NCBI GenBank assembly: GCA_965237445.1
Contig: OZ250142.1
Location: 1,550,001-1,614,000, forward strand
Direction: 5' to 3'
Origin: G963668185 sp965237445
GTDB lineage: Bacteria; Chloroflexota; Dehalococcoidia; Lucifugimonadales; G963668185
DNA: 64,000 nucleotides
This document shows, in pieces, positions 16,722-25,170 of this stretch. How positions within the stretch are numbered: the first letter of the stretch is position 1; each line of letters begins with the position of its first letter. Both the position numbers and the translations under genes were made by a program. Under the pieces are notes generated by a model that did not search any database, had not been told where the DNA came from, and was given only the letters and a program-made list of their open reading frames with translations.

Positions 16722-17477
16722 ATGCGAATGGCTCTGACCGTCGAGTATGACGGTACTCGCTACGCAGGATTTCAGTACCAGACTAACGCCCGCTCAATAC
16801 AGGAGGAACTGGAAAAGGCAATAGCTTGCTTAACAGGAGAGAACGTCAGGGTACGGGGCGCCGGACGCACTGACGCCGGCGTGCACGCTCTTGGACAGGT
16901 GGTGGCGTTTGATACTGCCACTGCCCACGGTACCGAGACCGTGCTGAGGGCCGTCAATCACTACCTCCCCGTAGACATTGCCGTGAAGTCCGCTGTTAAG
17001 GTCAGCGACGATTTCGACCCCCGGCGGTTTGCGGTTGGCAGACGGTACAGGTACTCGATCGTGAACAGCACTGTACGATCGCCGCTGGACCGGTGGTTCT
17101 GCCATCGGGAACCGCTCCCCCTGGACTTGGACGCCATGGTGAATGCCGCTGGACTGTTCGAGGGGGTTCACGACTTCAAGCGGTTCGCGGGCCGCCCGGA
17201 TGGACCGAGTGTCAGCACGGTTCGTGCGATAATGGATATTCGCTTGGACAAGATCGGAGACGTGATAACAATCGATGTTGAGGGTAATGCGTTTCTGCCG
17301 CATCAGGTTCGCCGGATGACGGGCGCGTTGGTAGATGTGGGTAGAGGCGCACTGACTTCTGAGACTGTGACCTCAATGTTGGATGGAGCCTGTGAGTCTG
17401 CGACGGCAAGATCTCTACCAGCACGGGGGCTGTGTCTTTTGAAAGTAGATTACCCAGAGAATATTTTTGGAGAATAA
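16722..17477 (+). CDS. truA: tRNA pseudouridine38-40 synthase TruA
   Basis: Isomerises uridines 38-40 in tRNA anticodon arms. It is 251 residues. The catalytic aspartate is D51 in GRTDAGVHALGQVVAFDT. Further signatures are VNHYLPVDIAVKSAVKV, DFDPRRFAVGRRYRYSI and FLPHQVRRMTGALVDVGRG. Placement between rplQ and rplM is common in Gram-positive-type genomes. Confidence 0.95.
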   Translation: MRMALTVEYDGTRYAGFQYQTNARSIQEELEKAIACLTGENVRVRGAGRTDAGVHALGQVVAFDTATAHGTETVLRAVNHYLPVDIAVKSAVKVSDDFDPRRFAVGRRYRYSIVNSTVRSPLDRWFCHREPLPLDLDAMVNAAGLFEGVHDFKRFAGRPDGPSVSTVRAIMDIRLDKIGDVITIDVEGNAFLPHQVRRMTGALVDVGRGALTSETVTSMLDGACESATARSLPARGLCLLKVDYPENIFGE

Positions 17478-17485
17478 GAGGAACG

Positions 17486-17950
17486 ATGGCCGTAGCATAT
17501 AAGCCGTACAAGGTCAGGAAGAAGGATCTGGTTCCGGGTTGGCGCTTGATCGACGCGGAAGGCCAGACACTGGGTCGTCTGTCGTCCGAAATTGCCGGCA
17601 TATTGCAAGGCAAGCACAACCCACTGTATGTGCGCCACATGTGTGCCGGAGACTTTGTGATTGTGGTCAACGCGGAGAAGATCAAGGTTACCGGGAAGAA
17701 GATGGGCAGCAAGGTCTACTACAGACACAGCGGCTATCATGGCGGCCTGAAGGAAGTCACGCTGGAACGCATGCTGGAGACATACCCGGAAAGAGTGATC
17801 CAACATGCAGTTAAGGGAATGCTGCCCAAGAACGCCTTGGGGCGTAGGATGCTGAAGAGACTGAAGGCCTACGCGGGGCCGTCGCACCCACATCAGGCCC
17901 AGGTTGCAAGCGCGGAGGACTCCTCCGTGGAACAGGGTAACGGGGGTTAG
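17486..17950 (+). CDS. rplM: 50S ribosomal protein L13
   Basis: Early-assembly protein of the large subunit. The open frame extends upstream into truA, but ATG 17486, eight bases past the truA stop, gives 154 residues and follows an AGAGGAACG site. Conserved segments are WRLIDAEGQTLGRLSSEIAG, GDFVIVVNAEKIKVTGKK, YYRHSGYHGGLKEVTL and AVKGMLPKNALGRRMLKRLK. The last ~15 residues form a short polar tail beyond the family core. Confidence 0.95.
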   Translation: MAVAYKPYKVRKKDLVPGWRLIDAEGQTLGRLSSEIAGILQGKHNPLYVRHMCAGDFVIVVNAEKIKVTGKKMGSKVYYRHSGYHGGLKEVTLERMLETYPERVIQHAVKGMLPKNALGRRMLKRLKAYAGPSHPHQAQVASAEDSSVEQGNGG

Positions 17951-17952
17951 AA

Positions 17953-18348
17953 GTGGTACAGCAGGAATATTATTACGGCGTGGGAAAGCGGAAGACGGCC
18001 AACGCGCGCGTCCGCCTGTACAGGGACAACGGTCCCGGCATCGTCAACGGCAAGCTCATGGACGAAGTGTACGGCTGGCCGGCCTGGCAACAGAAGATCT
18101 ACGAACCCTTCCGCGTGACCAACACATCGGGCAGGTTCCGCGTCGTTGCCAAGGTCTCCGGAGGCGGCGTATCGAGCCAGGCCGAAGCCCTGCGCCACGG
18201 CATCACCAGGGCGCTTGTGGCGGCCGACGCCGCTTACAGGTCCCCTCTGAAGGATGCCGGCCTGATCACTAGGGACGCCCGCATTAAGGAACGCAAGAAG
18301 TACGGCCTTAAGCGCGCGCGCAAGGCCAAGCAGTACACCAAGAGGTAG
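17953..18348 (+). CDS. rpsI: 30S ribosomal protein S9
   Basis: Head protein whose C-terminal tail reaches the P-site tRNA. It has 131 residues. GTG start two bases after rplM. YYGVGKRKTANARVRLY at the start, GGGVSSQAEALRHGITRAL, and the C-terminal tail ERKKYGLKRARKAKQYTKR with the terminal Lys-Arg are typical. It is the last gene of the ribosomal block. Confidence 0.97.
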   Translation: MVQQEYYYGVGKRKTANARVRLYRDNGPGIVNGKLMDEVYGWPAWQQKIYEPFRVTNTSGRFRVVAKVSGGGVSSQAEALRHGITRALVAADAAYRSPLKDAGLITRDARIKERKKYGLKRARKAKQYTKR

Positions 18349-18462
18349 CGTTCTTCCTGTCACTGTCGGCAATCTGCCGGACTGCGTAGGCTGGGTATCG
18401 GCCTCTCGCGGCACTGGCTTATATCGGCTCTTCGTTGGTCTTGACGTTGGAGGCTCTGTCCC

Positions 18463-20442
18463 ATGAGCACGGAAATCCGCTTTCGAATCCATACCCGAGA
18501 GCCGTTCGCCTCCGGTGTTGAATTTGGCAGGACCGGTGCATACGAGCGAATCATTGGCACCGTGGAATTCGCGGTGGACCCGAACGATTCTGCCTACGCG
18601 ATGGTCGTGGACCTCGATCTTGCACCCAGAAATGAGCGCGGCCTCGTAGAGTTCTCGACCGATCTGTCCCTGCTCAAGCCGGTGGATCTGAGTAGGGGCA
18701 ACCGGCGCCTTCTTTACGATGTGAACAACAGAGGCAACAAGCGGGTGCTTTCGTTCTTCAACGACGCTCCCGGCACGAACGATCCAAAGGCCACTGAGGA
18801 CGCAGGGAACGGTTTCTTGATGCGGCGCGGCTACACGGTTGTGTGGTCGGGCTGGCAGGGCGATCTTCTGGCCGGCAACTCGCGCATGACTATGCGGGTG
18901 CCTCGCGCCCATGGTGTGCGCGGCCCCATGCGCGCTGAGTTTATCGCCACGGGCCCCGGTGTGACCTGCTTCCCTCTGAGCAGTAACAACTACACCTGGT
19001 CGTATCCCGCCGTGAGTACGGACACCTCGGTTGCAGGTCTAACGGCGCGTCCCCGCGAGGCCGCGCCCCGCCAACATGTGCCGCCTGATGAGTGGCAATA
19101 CGCGGCCCCGGACGTAAACGGCGTCATGGGACCTTCGGCCTCACATTTCTATCTCCCCTCGGGGTTCACGCCCGGCTGGATATACGAGCTTGTGTACGAG
19201 GCTGCCGATCCGCACGTGCTGGGGCTTGGCTTTACAGGCATGAGGGACCTCGTATCGTACTTCCTTAACTCGGAATCGGACTCCGATGGTGCGCTGAACC
19301 TCCTCCGGCAAGATGGAGCACGCATGGAGAAGGCGTACGCATACGGCCGGTCCCAGTGCGGCAGGCTTCTACGCGAGTTCGTGTACCGGGGCTACAACGA
19401 AGACGCTGCCGGCCGGCAGGTGTTCGCGGCCATTCATCCGACCGTGTCCGGCGGCGGGCGCGTCACTCTGAACTATCGCTTCGCACAGCCCGGACGCTAT
19501 CCCAGGCAGCATGAGGACCATCTCTACCCATCTGACCAGTTCCCGTTCGCTTACCACGAGACCACCGACCACCATACGGGGCGGTCAGACGGGATCATGC
19601 AACGTCCGGATACTGACCCTCTCGTCGTCCACACCCAGACCGCCTCAGAGTATTGGGAGCGGCGCGGTTCGCTTGTGCACACTGATACTCAGGGCAACGA
19701 TCTTCCGGATCACGAGCAGGTTAGGGTCTATCTGATCTCTGGCGCGCAGCACCACGCCCTGCCTGGAGATCAGCCGGCCGCGGGGCCGCAGAAGCACCCT
19801 TCGAATCCACTGCACGGCAACGCGCTCATGCGGTCGCTTCTGGACGCAATGGATGAGTGGGCCACAAACGGCACCCTGCCCCCGGACAGCGCCGTTCCAC
19901 TGCGCGCTGAAGAGTCTGCTGTGTCGGCAGACGGGGCGGCCGCGCGCTTTCCTGTCGTAGCTGGCGTGACGCCTCCATTGGAATCGAATCGCCTGTACGT
20001 CCAGGACCATGGGCCGGACATGGACAGCGGCATCCAGTCGAAGGAGCCGCCGGAGGAAGACAGGAGCCGTGAGTACACGGTGCTGGTCTCCCAGGTGGAC
20101 GCGGACGGCAACGAGGTCGCGGGAATCCGGCTACCCGATGTGGAAGCACCCCTCGCAACCTACACCGGTTGGAACGCGTGGCCCGATGAGTTCGCGGATG
20201 GGGCCATGTTCTCGGTCATCGGGAGCTGCTTTCAGCTTCCGGCCACCGCCGAGGAACGCAAGGCCGCTGGCGACGGCAGGGCCTCCATCGAGGAGCGGTA
20301 CCGTTCCCCAGGACACTACGTGAGATTGGTAGCCGAGGCCGCCCAGCGCTTGGTCGACCGCCGGCTGTTGCTTCAGGAGGATGCGGACGCGTATGTCGAG
20401 CAGGCAGCGTCGGCGACTGCGTTCGCGCAGACTCGCGAATGA
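18463..20442 (+). CDS. Alpha/beta-hydrolase domain protein (Abhydrolase_10-like)
   Basis: Large (659-residue) hydrolase of unknown substrate. A nucleophile-elbow motif GRSQCG places the likely catalytic serine at residue ~297, in AYAYGRSQCGRLLREFVYRG. N-terminal SGVEFGRTGAYERIIGTVEF and DVNNRGNKRVLSFFND match a family of uncharacterised hydrolases common in Chloroflexota, actinobacteria and sphingomonads (recalled resemblance). No signal peptide is apparent. It stands alone downstream of rpsI, after a 114-bp gap containing GGAGG before the ATG. Probably an esterase or lactonase acting on complex organic compounds; the specific function is unassigned. Confidence 0.75.
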   Translation: MSTEIRFRIHTREPFASGVEFGRTGAYERIIGTVEFAVDPNDSAYAMVVDLDLAPRNERGLVEFSTDLSLLKPVDLSRGNRRLLYDVNNRGNKRVLSFFNDAPGTNDPKATEDAGNGFLMRRGYTVVWSGWQGDLLAGNSRMTMRVPRAHGVRGPMRAEFIATGPGVTCFPLSSNNYTWSYPAVSTDTSVAGLTARPREAAPRQHVPPDEWQYAAPDVNGVMGPSASHFYLPSGFTPGWIYELVYEAADPHVLGLGFTGMRDLVSYFLNSESDSDGALNLLRQDGARMEKAYAYGRSQCGRLLREFVYRGYNEDAAGRQVFAAIHPTVSGGGRVTLNYRFAQPGRYPRQHEDHLYPSDQFPFAYHETTDHHTGRSDGIMQRPDTDPLVVHTQTASEYWERRGSLVHTDTQGNDLPDHEQVRVYLISGAQHHALPGDQPAAGPQKHPSNPLHGNALMRSLLDAMDEWATNGTLPPDSAVPLRAEESAVSADGAAARFPVVAGVTPPLESNRLYVQDHGPDMDSGIQSKEPPEEDRSREYTVLVSQVDADGNEVAGIRLPDVEAPLATYTGWNAWPDEFADGAMFSVIGSCFQLPATAEERKAAGDGRASIEERYRSPGHYVRLVAEAAQRLVDRRLLLQEDADAYVEQAASATAFAQTRE

Positions 20443-20500
20443 AGCAGGCGGTCCGGCTGACGCAGCCCTTTGAGAAGCACACCGCGCGTTAGCCATAGCC

Positions 20501-20884
20501 TCACTGTTGGTACGGGTTGCCCTCGGCGTCCCGAAGCTGAAGTAGCTGCAACAGGTTGCCGTCCGGGTCTTCCAGCGTTGCAACGTATCCACCCCAGTGT
20601 TCCTGCTCGGGCGGCCTGACGAACCTCACGCCTCTTCCCAGCGACTCCTCATAGAATGAATGTATGTCCCCAACGCTGAGGTTGATCATGATGCGGTACG
20701 GGTCCTTCGCGCTTCCCTTCACATGGTCATGAGCTCCGATACTGAGCCGCATGTCGCCCCACCTGAAGGCCACGAAGTCCGGCCGTACCGAGTGAGGCTC
20801 CAGACCAAGGTCGTTCCTGTAGAAGTCTGACATCTCCTCCAGCCGGTCCGTCCAGATAATGACCCCTGCTACGCCCTCGATCAT
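20501..20884 (-). CDS. VOC (glyoxalase/dioxygenase) family protein
   Basis: Single vicinal-oxygen-chelate protein of 127 residues. The start at 20884 is preferred because a GGGAGG site lies five bases upstream; an ATG at 20920 would add 12 residues. The betaalphabetabetabeta pattern is visible: IEGVAGVIIWTDRLEEMSDF, FYRNDLGLEPHS, and a second half INLSVGDIHSFYEESLGRGV ending with YVATLEDPDGNLLQLLQL. The GxxxxLEDPDGN-x-xxL ending is typical. Metal ligands cannot be assigned with confidence. It is convergent with the upstream hydrolase gene. Confidence 0.8.
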   Translation of the reverse strand: MIEGVAGVIIWTDRLEEMSDFYRNDLGLEPHSVRPDFVAFRWGDMRLSIGAHDHVKGSAKDPYRIMINLSVGDIHSFYEESLGRGVRFVRPPEQEHWGGYVATLEDPDGNLLQLLQLRDAEGNPYQQ

Positions 20885-21101
20885 AGGGACCTCCCAATTC
20901 GTATACTGATCCGCCATCATCCTACCGCGTGCAGTTTAGGCGGCGTACACTCTCCGCGCACATATGCGGGGATGCTGCGGCATCGCTTTAGAGTTCGCCC
21001 AATACGATAGAATGATAGACGCTGCGCTGGCACCCCTTTATCTGCCGTCGTACACCTAAGCCCAGTTACCCCGCAACATAGGCGGGCATCCAGGAAACAC
21101 T

Positions 21102-21998
21102 GTGACACAGCAAGAGACGTTGCACATACACTGCGACGACCTGTTTAAGATCTACAAAGCCTCTGACCTGGAGGTAGTGGCTCTCAGGGGCCTCGACTTC
21201 AGCGTGGAGTACGGCGAAGTCGTCGGTATCGTTGGGGCAAGCGGTAGCGGCAAGTCGACCCTCCTCAACATTCTTGCCGGTTACGACAACCCCTCTGCCG
21301 GTCGGATATCCGTTGGTGGTCGTGACCTCCTTCGTATGGGCTCGAAAGAGATCGAGGACTATCGCAGGGAAGAGGTCGGATTCCTGTGGCAGCAGACTAG
21401 CCGCAACCTGTTCACGTACTTGAGTGCCGTCGAGAACGTAGGCCTTCCGATGATGCTCACGGACCTGTCCGCCTCTGAGAGAGAGAAGAGAGCAGTAGGT
21501 CTGCTCGAAATGGTTGGGCTTGGTCACCGTGCCGAGCACACTCCGGACAGGCTTTCGGGCGGCGAACAGCAGCGAGTTGCTATTGCCGTCGCGCTGGCCA
21601 ATCACCCGGCGCTGCTGCTGGCCGACGAGCCAACCGGAGAACTCGACAGCGCCACGGCAGGCGAGATACTGGACCTGTTCGGCGAGGTCAACACCGAGTT
21701 CGGCACAACGATCCTCATCGTGACTCACGACCTGGAAATCTCCCGGAAAGTTGGCAGGGTGGTCACGATCAAGGACGGCAAGATGTCTACCGAGGTGCGA
21801 AGGAAGATAACGTTCAGAAGGGTTAGCGGCACATCTGACACGGCCCACGAGCTGGAAGAGTTCGTCCTCATTGACAGCAGCGGAAGGGTGCAGATCCCGC
21901 GTGAATTGCTTGAACGGCTGAACATCAGGGACAAGGCACGTCTGAGCGCGGAGGACGGGCGCGTAACGTTGCAGGCCGAAGATGAGGCCTCTGATTGA
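21102..21998 (+). CDS. ABC transporter ATPase with C-terminal AbrB-like domain
   Basis: ATP-binding subunit of the LolD/MacB type, 298 residues. Walker A GASGSGKST is at residues 45-53, signature LSGGEQQRV at 151-159, Walker B LLLADEPTGELDS from 171, and a switch histidine in IVTHDLE near 209. Residues ~253-292 read FVLIDSSGRVQIPRELLERL, then NIRDKARLSAEDGRVTL, which resembles the SpoVT/AbrB swapped-hairpin DNA-binding fold. GTG start. The stop overlaps the TTG start of the next ATPase. No FtsX-type permease is adjacent, so the transporter partner is unknown. The extra domain may be regulatory or a dimerisation module (inference). Confidence 0.85.
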   Translation: MTQQETLHIHCDDLFKIYKASDLEVVALRGLDFSVEYGEVVGIVGASGSGKSTLLNILAGYDNPSAGRISVGGRDLLRMGSKEIEDYRREEVGFLWQQTSRNLFTYLSAVENVGLPMMLTDLSASEREKRAVGLLEMVGLGHRAEHTPDRLSGGEQQRVAIAVALANHPALLLADEPTGELDSATAGEILDLFGEVNTEFGTTILIVTHDLEISRKVGRVVTIKDGKMSTEVRRKITFRRVSGTSDTAHELEEFVLIDSSGRVQIPRELLERLNIRDKARLSAEDGRVTLQAEDEASD

Positions 21999-22678
21999 GT
22001 CGTGTTCAGCGCCTGATCGCTGCCGTAGAACTGGCCCGCACCTACACGCTGGGCTCCGAAGAGGTGTACGCGGTCCGGGACGTTAACTTTGCAGTATTCC
22101 CAGGACAGTTCATCTCGCTTGTGGGCAGGTCCGGGTCCGGAAAGACAACGCTGTTGAACCTAATGGCCGGTCTGGATCGACCTTCGTCCGGGCAAATCCT
22201 CTTCGAAGAACACGACATGGCGCAGATGAGCGAGAATGAATTGACGGAGATCCGGCGACATAAGATCGGGTTCGTGTTCCAGTCCTTCGGCCTGCTTCCA
22301 CTGCTGTCAGCGAGCGAGAATATCGACCTGCCCATGCGCATTGCAGGAGTCGGGGCCAGGGACCGGCGCGAACGAGTGGACGAAGCGCTCGAAATGGTCG
22401 GCTTGTCCCCGCGCGCCAGCCATCGCCCGTACGAACTGTCGGGCGGTGAGCAGCAGAGGGTCGCGATCGCCAGGGCCATGGTTAACCGCCCGCCGCTGCT
22501 GCTCGCGGATGAGCCGACAGGCGAGCTCGACTCCACGAACGCCCGCTCGATCTTCGGCCTGTTCCGCCGTATGGTCACCGAGCAGGGCATAACAGTCGTT
22601 GCCGCCACCCACGACGCCACGCTGCTTGAAATGGCCGACCACGTGTACGAGATGCGGGACGGGAAGCTCGCAAACTGA
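21995..22678 (+). CDS. ABC transporter ATPase (LolD/MacB-like)
   Basis: A 227-residue ATPase without extra domains. Walker A GRSGSGKTT is at residues 44-52, followed by LMAGLDRPSSGQI. Signature ELSGGEQQRVAIARAMV, Walker B LLLADEPTGELDS and a switch-His in AATHDATLLEMAD are all present. The TTG start overlaps the preceding ATPase by four bases, so the two are probably co-translated and may form a heterodimer. Its family usually works with FtsX-like permeases that move lipoproteins or peptides. None lies beside it here. Confidence 0.88.
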   Translation: MSRVQRLIAAVELARTYTLGSEEVYAVRDVNFAVFPGQFISLVGRSGSGKTTLLNLMAGLDRPSSGQILFEEHDMAQMSENELTEIRRHKIGFVFQSFGLLPLLSASENIDLPMRIAGVGARDRRERVDEALEMVGLSPRASHRPYELSGGEQQRVAIARAMVNRPPLLLADEPTGELDSTNARSIFGLFRRMVTEQGITVVAATHDATLLEMADHVYEMRDGKLAN

Positions 22679-22827
22679 CGAGCGTGTTATGGCGACACCC
22701 GTGGCTTCCGCAGCCCGCGAGCCCGGATTAGCATGTGCGCTAACTCAGCCGTACATGCTGAGTTTCAGCGATCTGACCCGGAATGGGCGCTCTTCTCGTG
22801 TCCCAAATTGATAGAGGTTGTGTACGC

Positions 22828-24216
22828 ATGATCGGTCCAATCGAACTGCGAGGAAAGAGGCAGCTCTTCGTTGACGACCACATCGAAGAAGAGACGAGAG
22901 GGCTGGAGCGTGTCCTGAACCAGCCGGTCAAATACGCCGGTAACCCCGTCATAAGCCCCACCTACCCGTGGGAACGCGGGTGCGTTGACATCTACGGCAC
23001 CGTCATGCGTGACCCCGAAGACGGTTCCTTCAGGATGTGGTACCAGGGTTTCGGGGGAAGCCCATACTCAGCGTGCTACGCCACTTCGAAGGACGGCGTG
23101 TTCTGGGATAAGCGAAATCTTGGCCTTATCGACTACGACGGAAGCAAGGAAAACAACCTCTTCATGCACGATGCGTCTGTGCTGAACGTGATCAATGATT
23201 CCCGCGAACAGGACCCGGCCCGGCAATACAAGTCCCTGTTCTTCGAAGCATTGAATCCACAGAACCGGCAGGGAAGTAACGCAGACCTCACCGCCTCCGT
23301 CGCATTCTCCCCGGACGGCCTGCACTGGACCAAGTACGAAGGCAATCCGGTCCTGACCAACGTAAGCGATGTCCACACGCTGCTGGGCTGGGATGACCTC
23401 CAAGGCTGCTACGTGGCCTATCCGCGGCCCGGGCTGCGCAACGGCACCAACATCAGGGTTATCGGCAGATCTATCAGCGGCGATTTCATGTCCTGGACGC
23501 CCCCTGAGATTGTGATGGAGCCGGACGAACTCGATCCTCCGGGCATGGAGTTCTACGGCATGTCCGTCTTCAAGTACGAGGACATGTACCTGGGCATGGT
23601 GTGGGCATACCACACGCCGCCCGAGGAGTCCCTGGTCAGGATGCAGGGAACGATCGACGTCCAGCTTGCGGCCAGCCGGGACGGCATTCGTTGGCAGCGG
23701 GCGGGGAATCGGGACACCTTCATACCTCTGGGCCCCGGGAGCAGCATAGACCGGGCACAGATATGTACCGCAAAAGAGCCGGTCAAGGTTGGGGACGAGC
23801 TTTGGATTTATCACGGTGCCGTGACCACTTTCCACGGCGAACCGGCGACCTACGGACCCAGTGCGGCCCTCAGTGGCCACATTTTCCTGTCCAAGCTCCG
23901 GCTGGACGGCTTCGTTTCACAGGATGCGGGCAGCGCCGGCGGCACTTTGCTGACAAAGCCATTTCTCTGCGAAGGCGGCCGTCTAGCCATCAACGCTGAT
24001 GCCAGAGGCGGCACCGTTGCCGTCGCAGTCCTGGACCGCGAAGGCGTCCAGATGCCGGGTTACAGCGCTCAAGACTGTGCCGTGTTTGATGGCGACGGGG
24101 TGCGGCACAACGTGACATGGCGCAATGCCACCACGCTGGACGCCCTGGCCGGACACCAGATCAGGCTGAAGTTCTACCTCCGTTCGGCCAAGCTGTACTC
24201 GTTCGCCGTCAGCTAG
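22828..24216 (+). CDS. Five-bladed beta-propeller, glycoside-hydrolase-like protein
   Basis: 462 residues from the ATG at 22828, which follows a GATAGAGG site; an in-frame start 45 bp upstream is possible. Repeated blade motifs SKDGVFWDKRNLGLIDYDG, SPDGLHWTKYEGNPVL and SRDGIRWQRAGNRDTFIP are typical of GH32/43/130-type propellers. The N-terminus reads KRQLFVDDHIEEETRGLERV, and a C-terminal beta-sandwich region starts near GGTLLTKPFLCEGGRLAINA. Related proteins are abundant in planctomycetes, verrucomicrobia and SAR202-like genomes, mostly unstudied. No signal peptide is evident. It follows the ABC pair after about 150 bp and may be independent. The substrate is unknown. Confidence 0.72.
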   Translation: MIGPIELRGKRQLFVDDHIEEETRGLERVLNQPVKYAGNPVISPTYPWERGCVDIYGTVMRDPEDGSFRMWYQGFGGSPYSACYATSKDGVFWDKRNLGLIDYDGSKENNLFMHDASVLNVINDSREQDPARQYKSLFFEALNPQNRQGSNADLTASVAFSPDGLHWTKYEGNPVLTNVSDVHTLLGWDDLQGCYVAYPRPGLRNGTNIRVIGRSISGDFMSWTPPEIVMEPDELDPPGMEFYGMSVFKYEDMYLGMVWAYHTPPEESLVRMQGTIDVQLAASRDGIRWQRAGNRDTFIPLGPGSSIDRAQICTAKEPVKVGDELWIYHGAVTTFHGEPATYGPSAALSGHIFLSKLRLDGFVSQDAGSAGGTLLTKPFLCEGGRLAINADARGGTVAVAVLDREGVQMPGYSAQDCAVFDGDGVRHNVTWRNATTLDALAGHQIRLKFYLRSAKLYSFAVS

Positions 24217-24346
24217 GGGCTACGCAGCAGATCTCGAGAGCGCAGCGAAACTGGCCTTGGGCCGCTTCAGGTCGCCATTTCGCCACATTGAGATGCTTCT
24301 AGCGGACGATTTCCCGTTTCGGGAAGCCAAGAGAACACCCTGCCGG

Positions 24347-24375
24347 TTTCAAAATGGGTCATTCCCGCTTATAAT
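24347..24375 (+). promoter_or_regulatory. Putative sigma70-type promoter
   Basis: A perfect TATAAT lies at 24370-24375. With a 17-bp spacer the -35 position (24347-24352) reads TTTCAA, only a half match to TTGACA. It is the clearest -10 hexamer in the 24217-24597 intergenic region and points at the mini-ORF and terminator hairpin downstream. Predicted transcription start is near 24382. Confidence 0.5.
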
Positions 24376-24441
24376 TGACCCCGGAGACAGGAGGCGGCGG
24401 GTGAAAGTCTAAGGTGGGTCTTCAGAAAGGAGGTTACTTCG

Positions 24442-24474
24442 TTGGATAGTAGTAGCAGGAGGCGTTCCCGGTAG
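24442..24474 (+). CDS. Putative 10-residue leader peptide
   Basis: TTG-initiated mini-ORF encoding MDSSSRRRSR. Eight bases upstream is AGAAAGGAGGT (24424-24434), an 11-base perfect complement to the usual 3' end of bacterial 16S rRNA, far stronger than any ribosome site seen at the genes here. The short Ser/Arg-rich product, the consensus -10 upstream and the strong hairpin 27 bp downstream suggest a leader peptide or a tiny expressed gene. Translation is inferred only. Confidence 0.4.
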   Translation: MDSSSRRRSR

Positions 24475-24500
24475 GTGTTCTAAGGAATGCCTTCTTAAAA

Positions 24501-24540
24501 GGCCCCGCTCACTTAGGTGAGCGGGGCCTCCATCTTTCTA
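24501..24540 (+). terminator. Strong hairpin, probable intrinsic terminator or attenuator
   Basis: Perfect 12-bp stem GGCCCCGCTCAC / GTGAGCGGGGCC (24501-24512 and 24517-24528) with the tetraloop TTAG, followed by TCCATCTTTCT. The T tract is imperfect. It lies about 60 bp upstream of tag, so it either ends a small RNA of roughly 150 nt or attenuates transcription into tag. Confidence 0.65.
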
Positions 24541-24597
24541 AACACCCATGTATTGCGAATCGCACCCTATGTCACGTGTCATGGAAGGCAGGCTAAA

Positions 24598-25170
24598 TTG
24601 AATCGATGCTGGCCGGGCATGGACGATCTGATGACCGCTTACCACGACGAAGAGTGGGGTGTGCCCAAGCACGACGACGTCCGCCTGTTCGAGTCGTTGA
24701 TTCTGGACGGCGCCCAGGCTGGTCTGAGTTGGACCACGGTCCTGAATAAGCGCGAGGCTTACCGTGAGGCGTTCGATGGCTTTGATCCCGTGATTGTGGC
24801 TGCCTACGATGATGCCAAGTACGAGGAGCTGCTCGGCAACGCGGGCATCGTGCGCAACCGGCAGAAGATAAGGTCCGCAATTAACAACGCCGCGCGTTGC
24901 CTCGAAATCCAGCAGGAATTCGGCAGCCTCGACGCGTACCTGTGGTCGTTCGTCGGCGACGCCCCCATCGTAAACTCATGGAACACGCTCTCAGAAGTTC
25001 CCGCAGTGACGCCTGAGTCCGAGGCCATGAGCAAGGACCTGCGCTCCAGGGGATTCAACTTCGTAGGCCCCACCATCTGCTACGCATTCATGCAGGCCGA
25101 GGGCTTGGTCATGGACCACCTCATCACCTGCTTCCGCTACCGCGACCTGGGAGGCCAAAGCTCAGTCTAG
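24598..25170 (+). CDS. tag: DNA-3-methyladenine glycosylase I
   Basis: Base-excision-repair enzyme that removes 3-methyladenine from alkylated DNA. TTG 24598 is chosen because it gives the family N-terminus MNRCWPGMDDLMTAYHDEEWG and 190 residues (E. coli Tag has 187); the open frame extends upstream through the hairpin. The zinc snap ligands are visible: C4 and H16 near the start, and H and C in MDHLITCFRY near the end. ESLILDGAQAGLSWTTVLNK contains the substrate-pocket region. Standalone, preceded by the putative leader region. Confidence 0.92.
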   Translation: MNRCWPGMDDLMTAYHDEEWGVPKHDDVRLFESLILDGAQAGLSWTTVLNKREAYREAFDGFDPVIVAAYDDAKYEELLGNAGIVRNRQKIRSAINNAARCLEIQQEFGSLDAYLWSFVGDAPIVNSWNTLSEVPAVTPESEAMSKDLRSRGFNFVGPTICYAFMQAEGLVMDHLITCFRYRDLGGQSSV

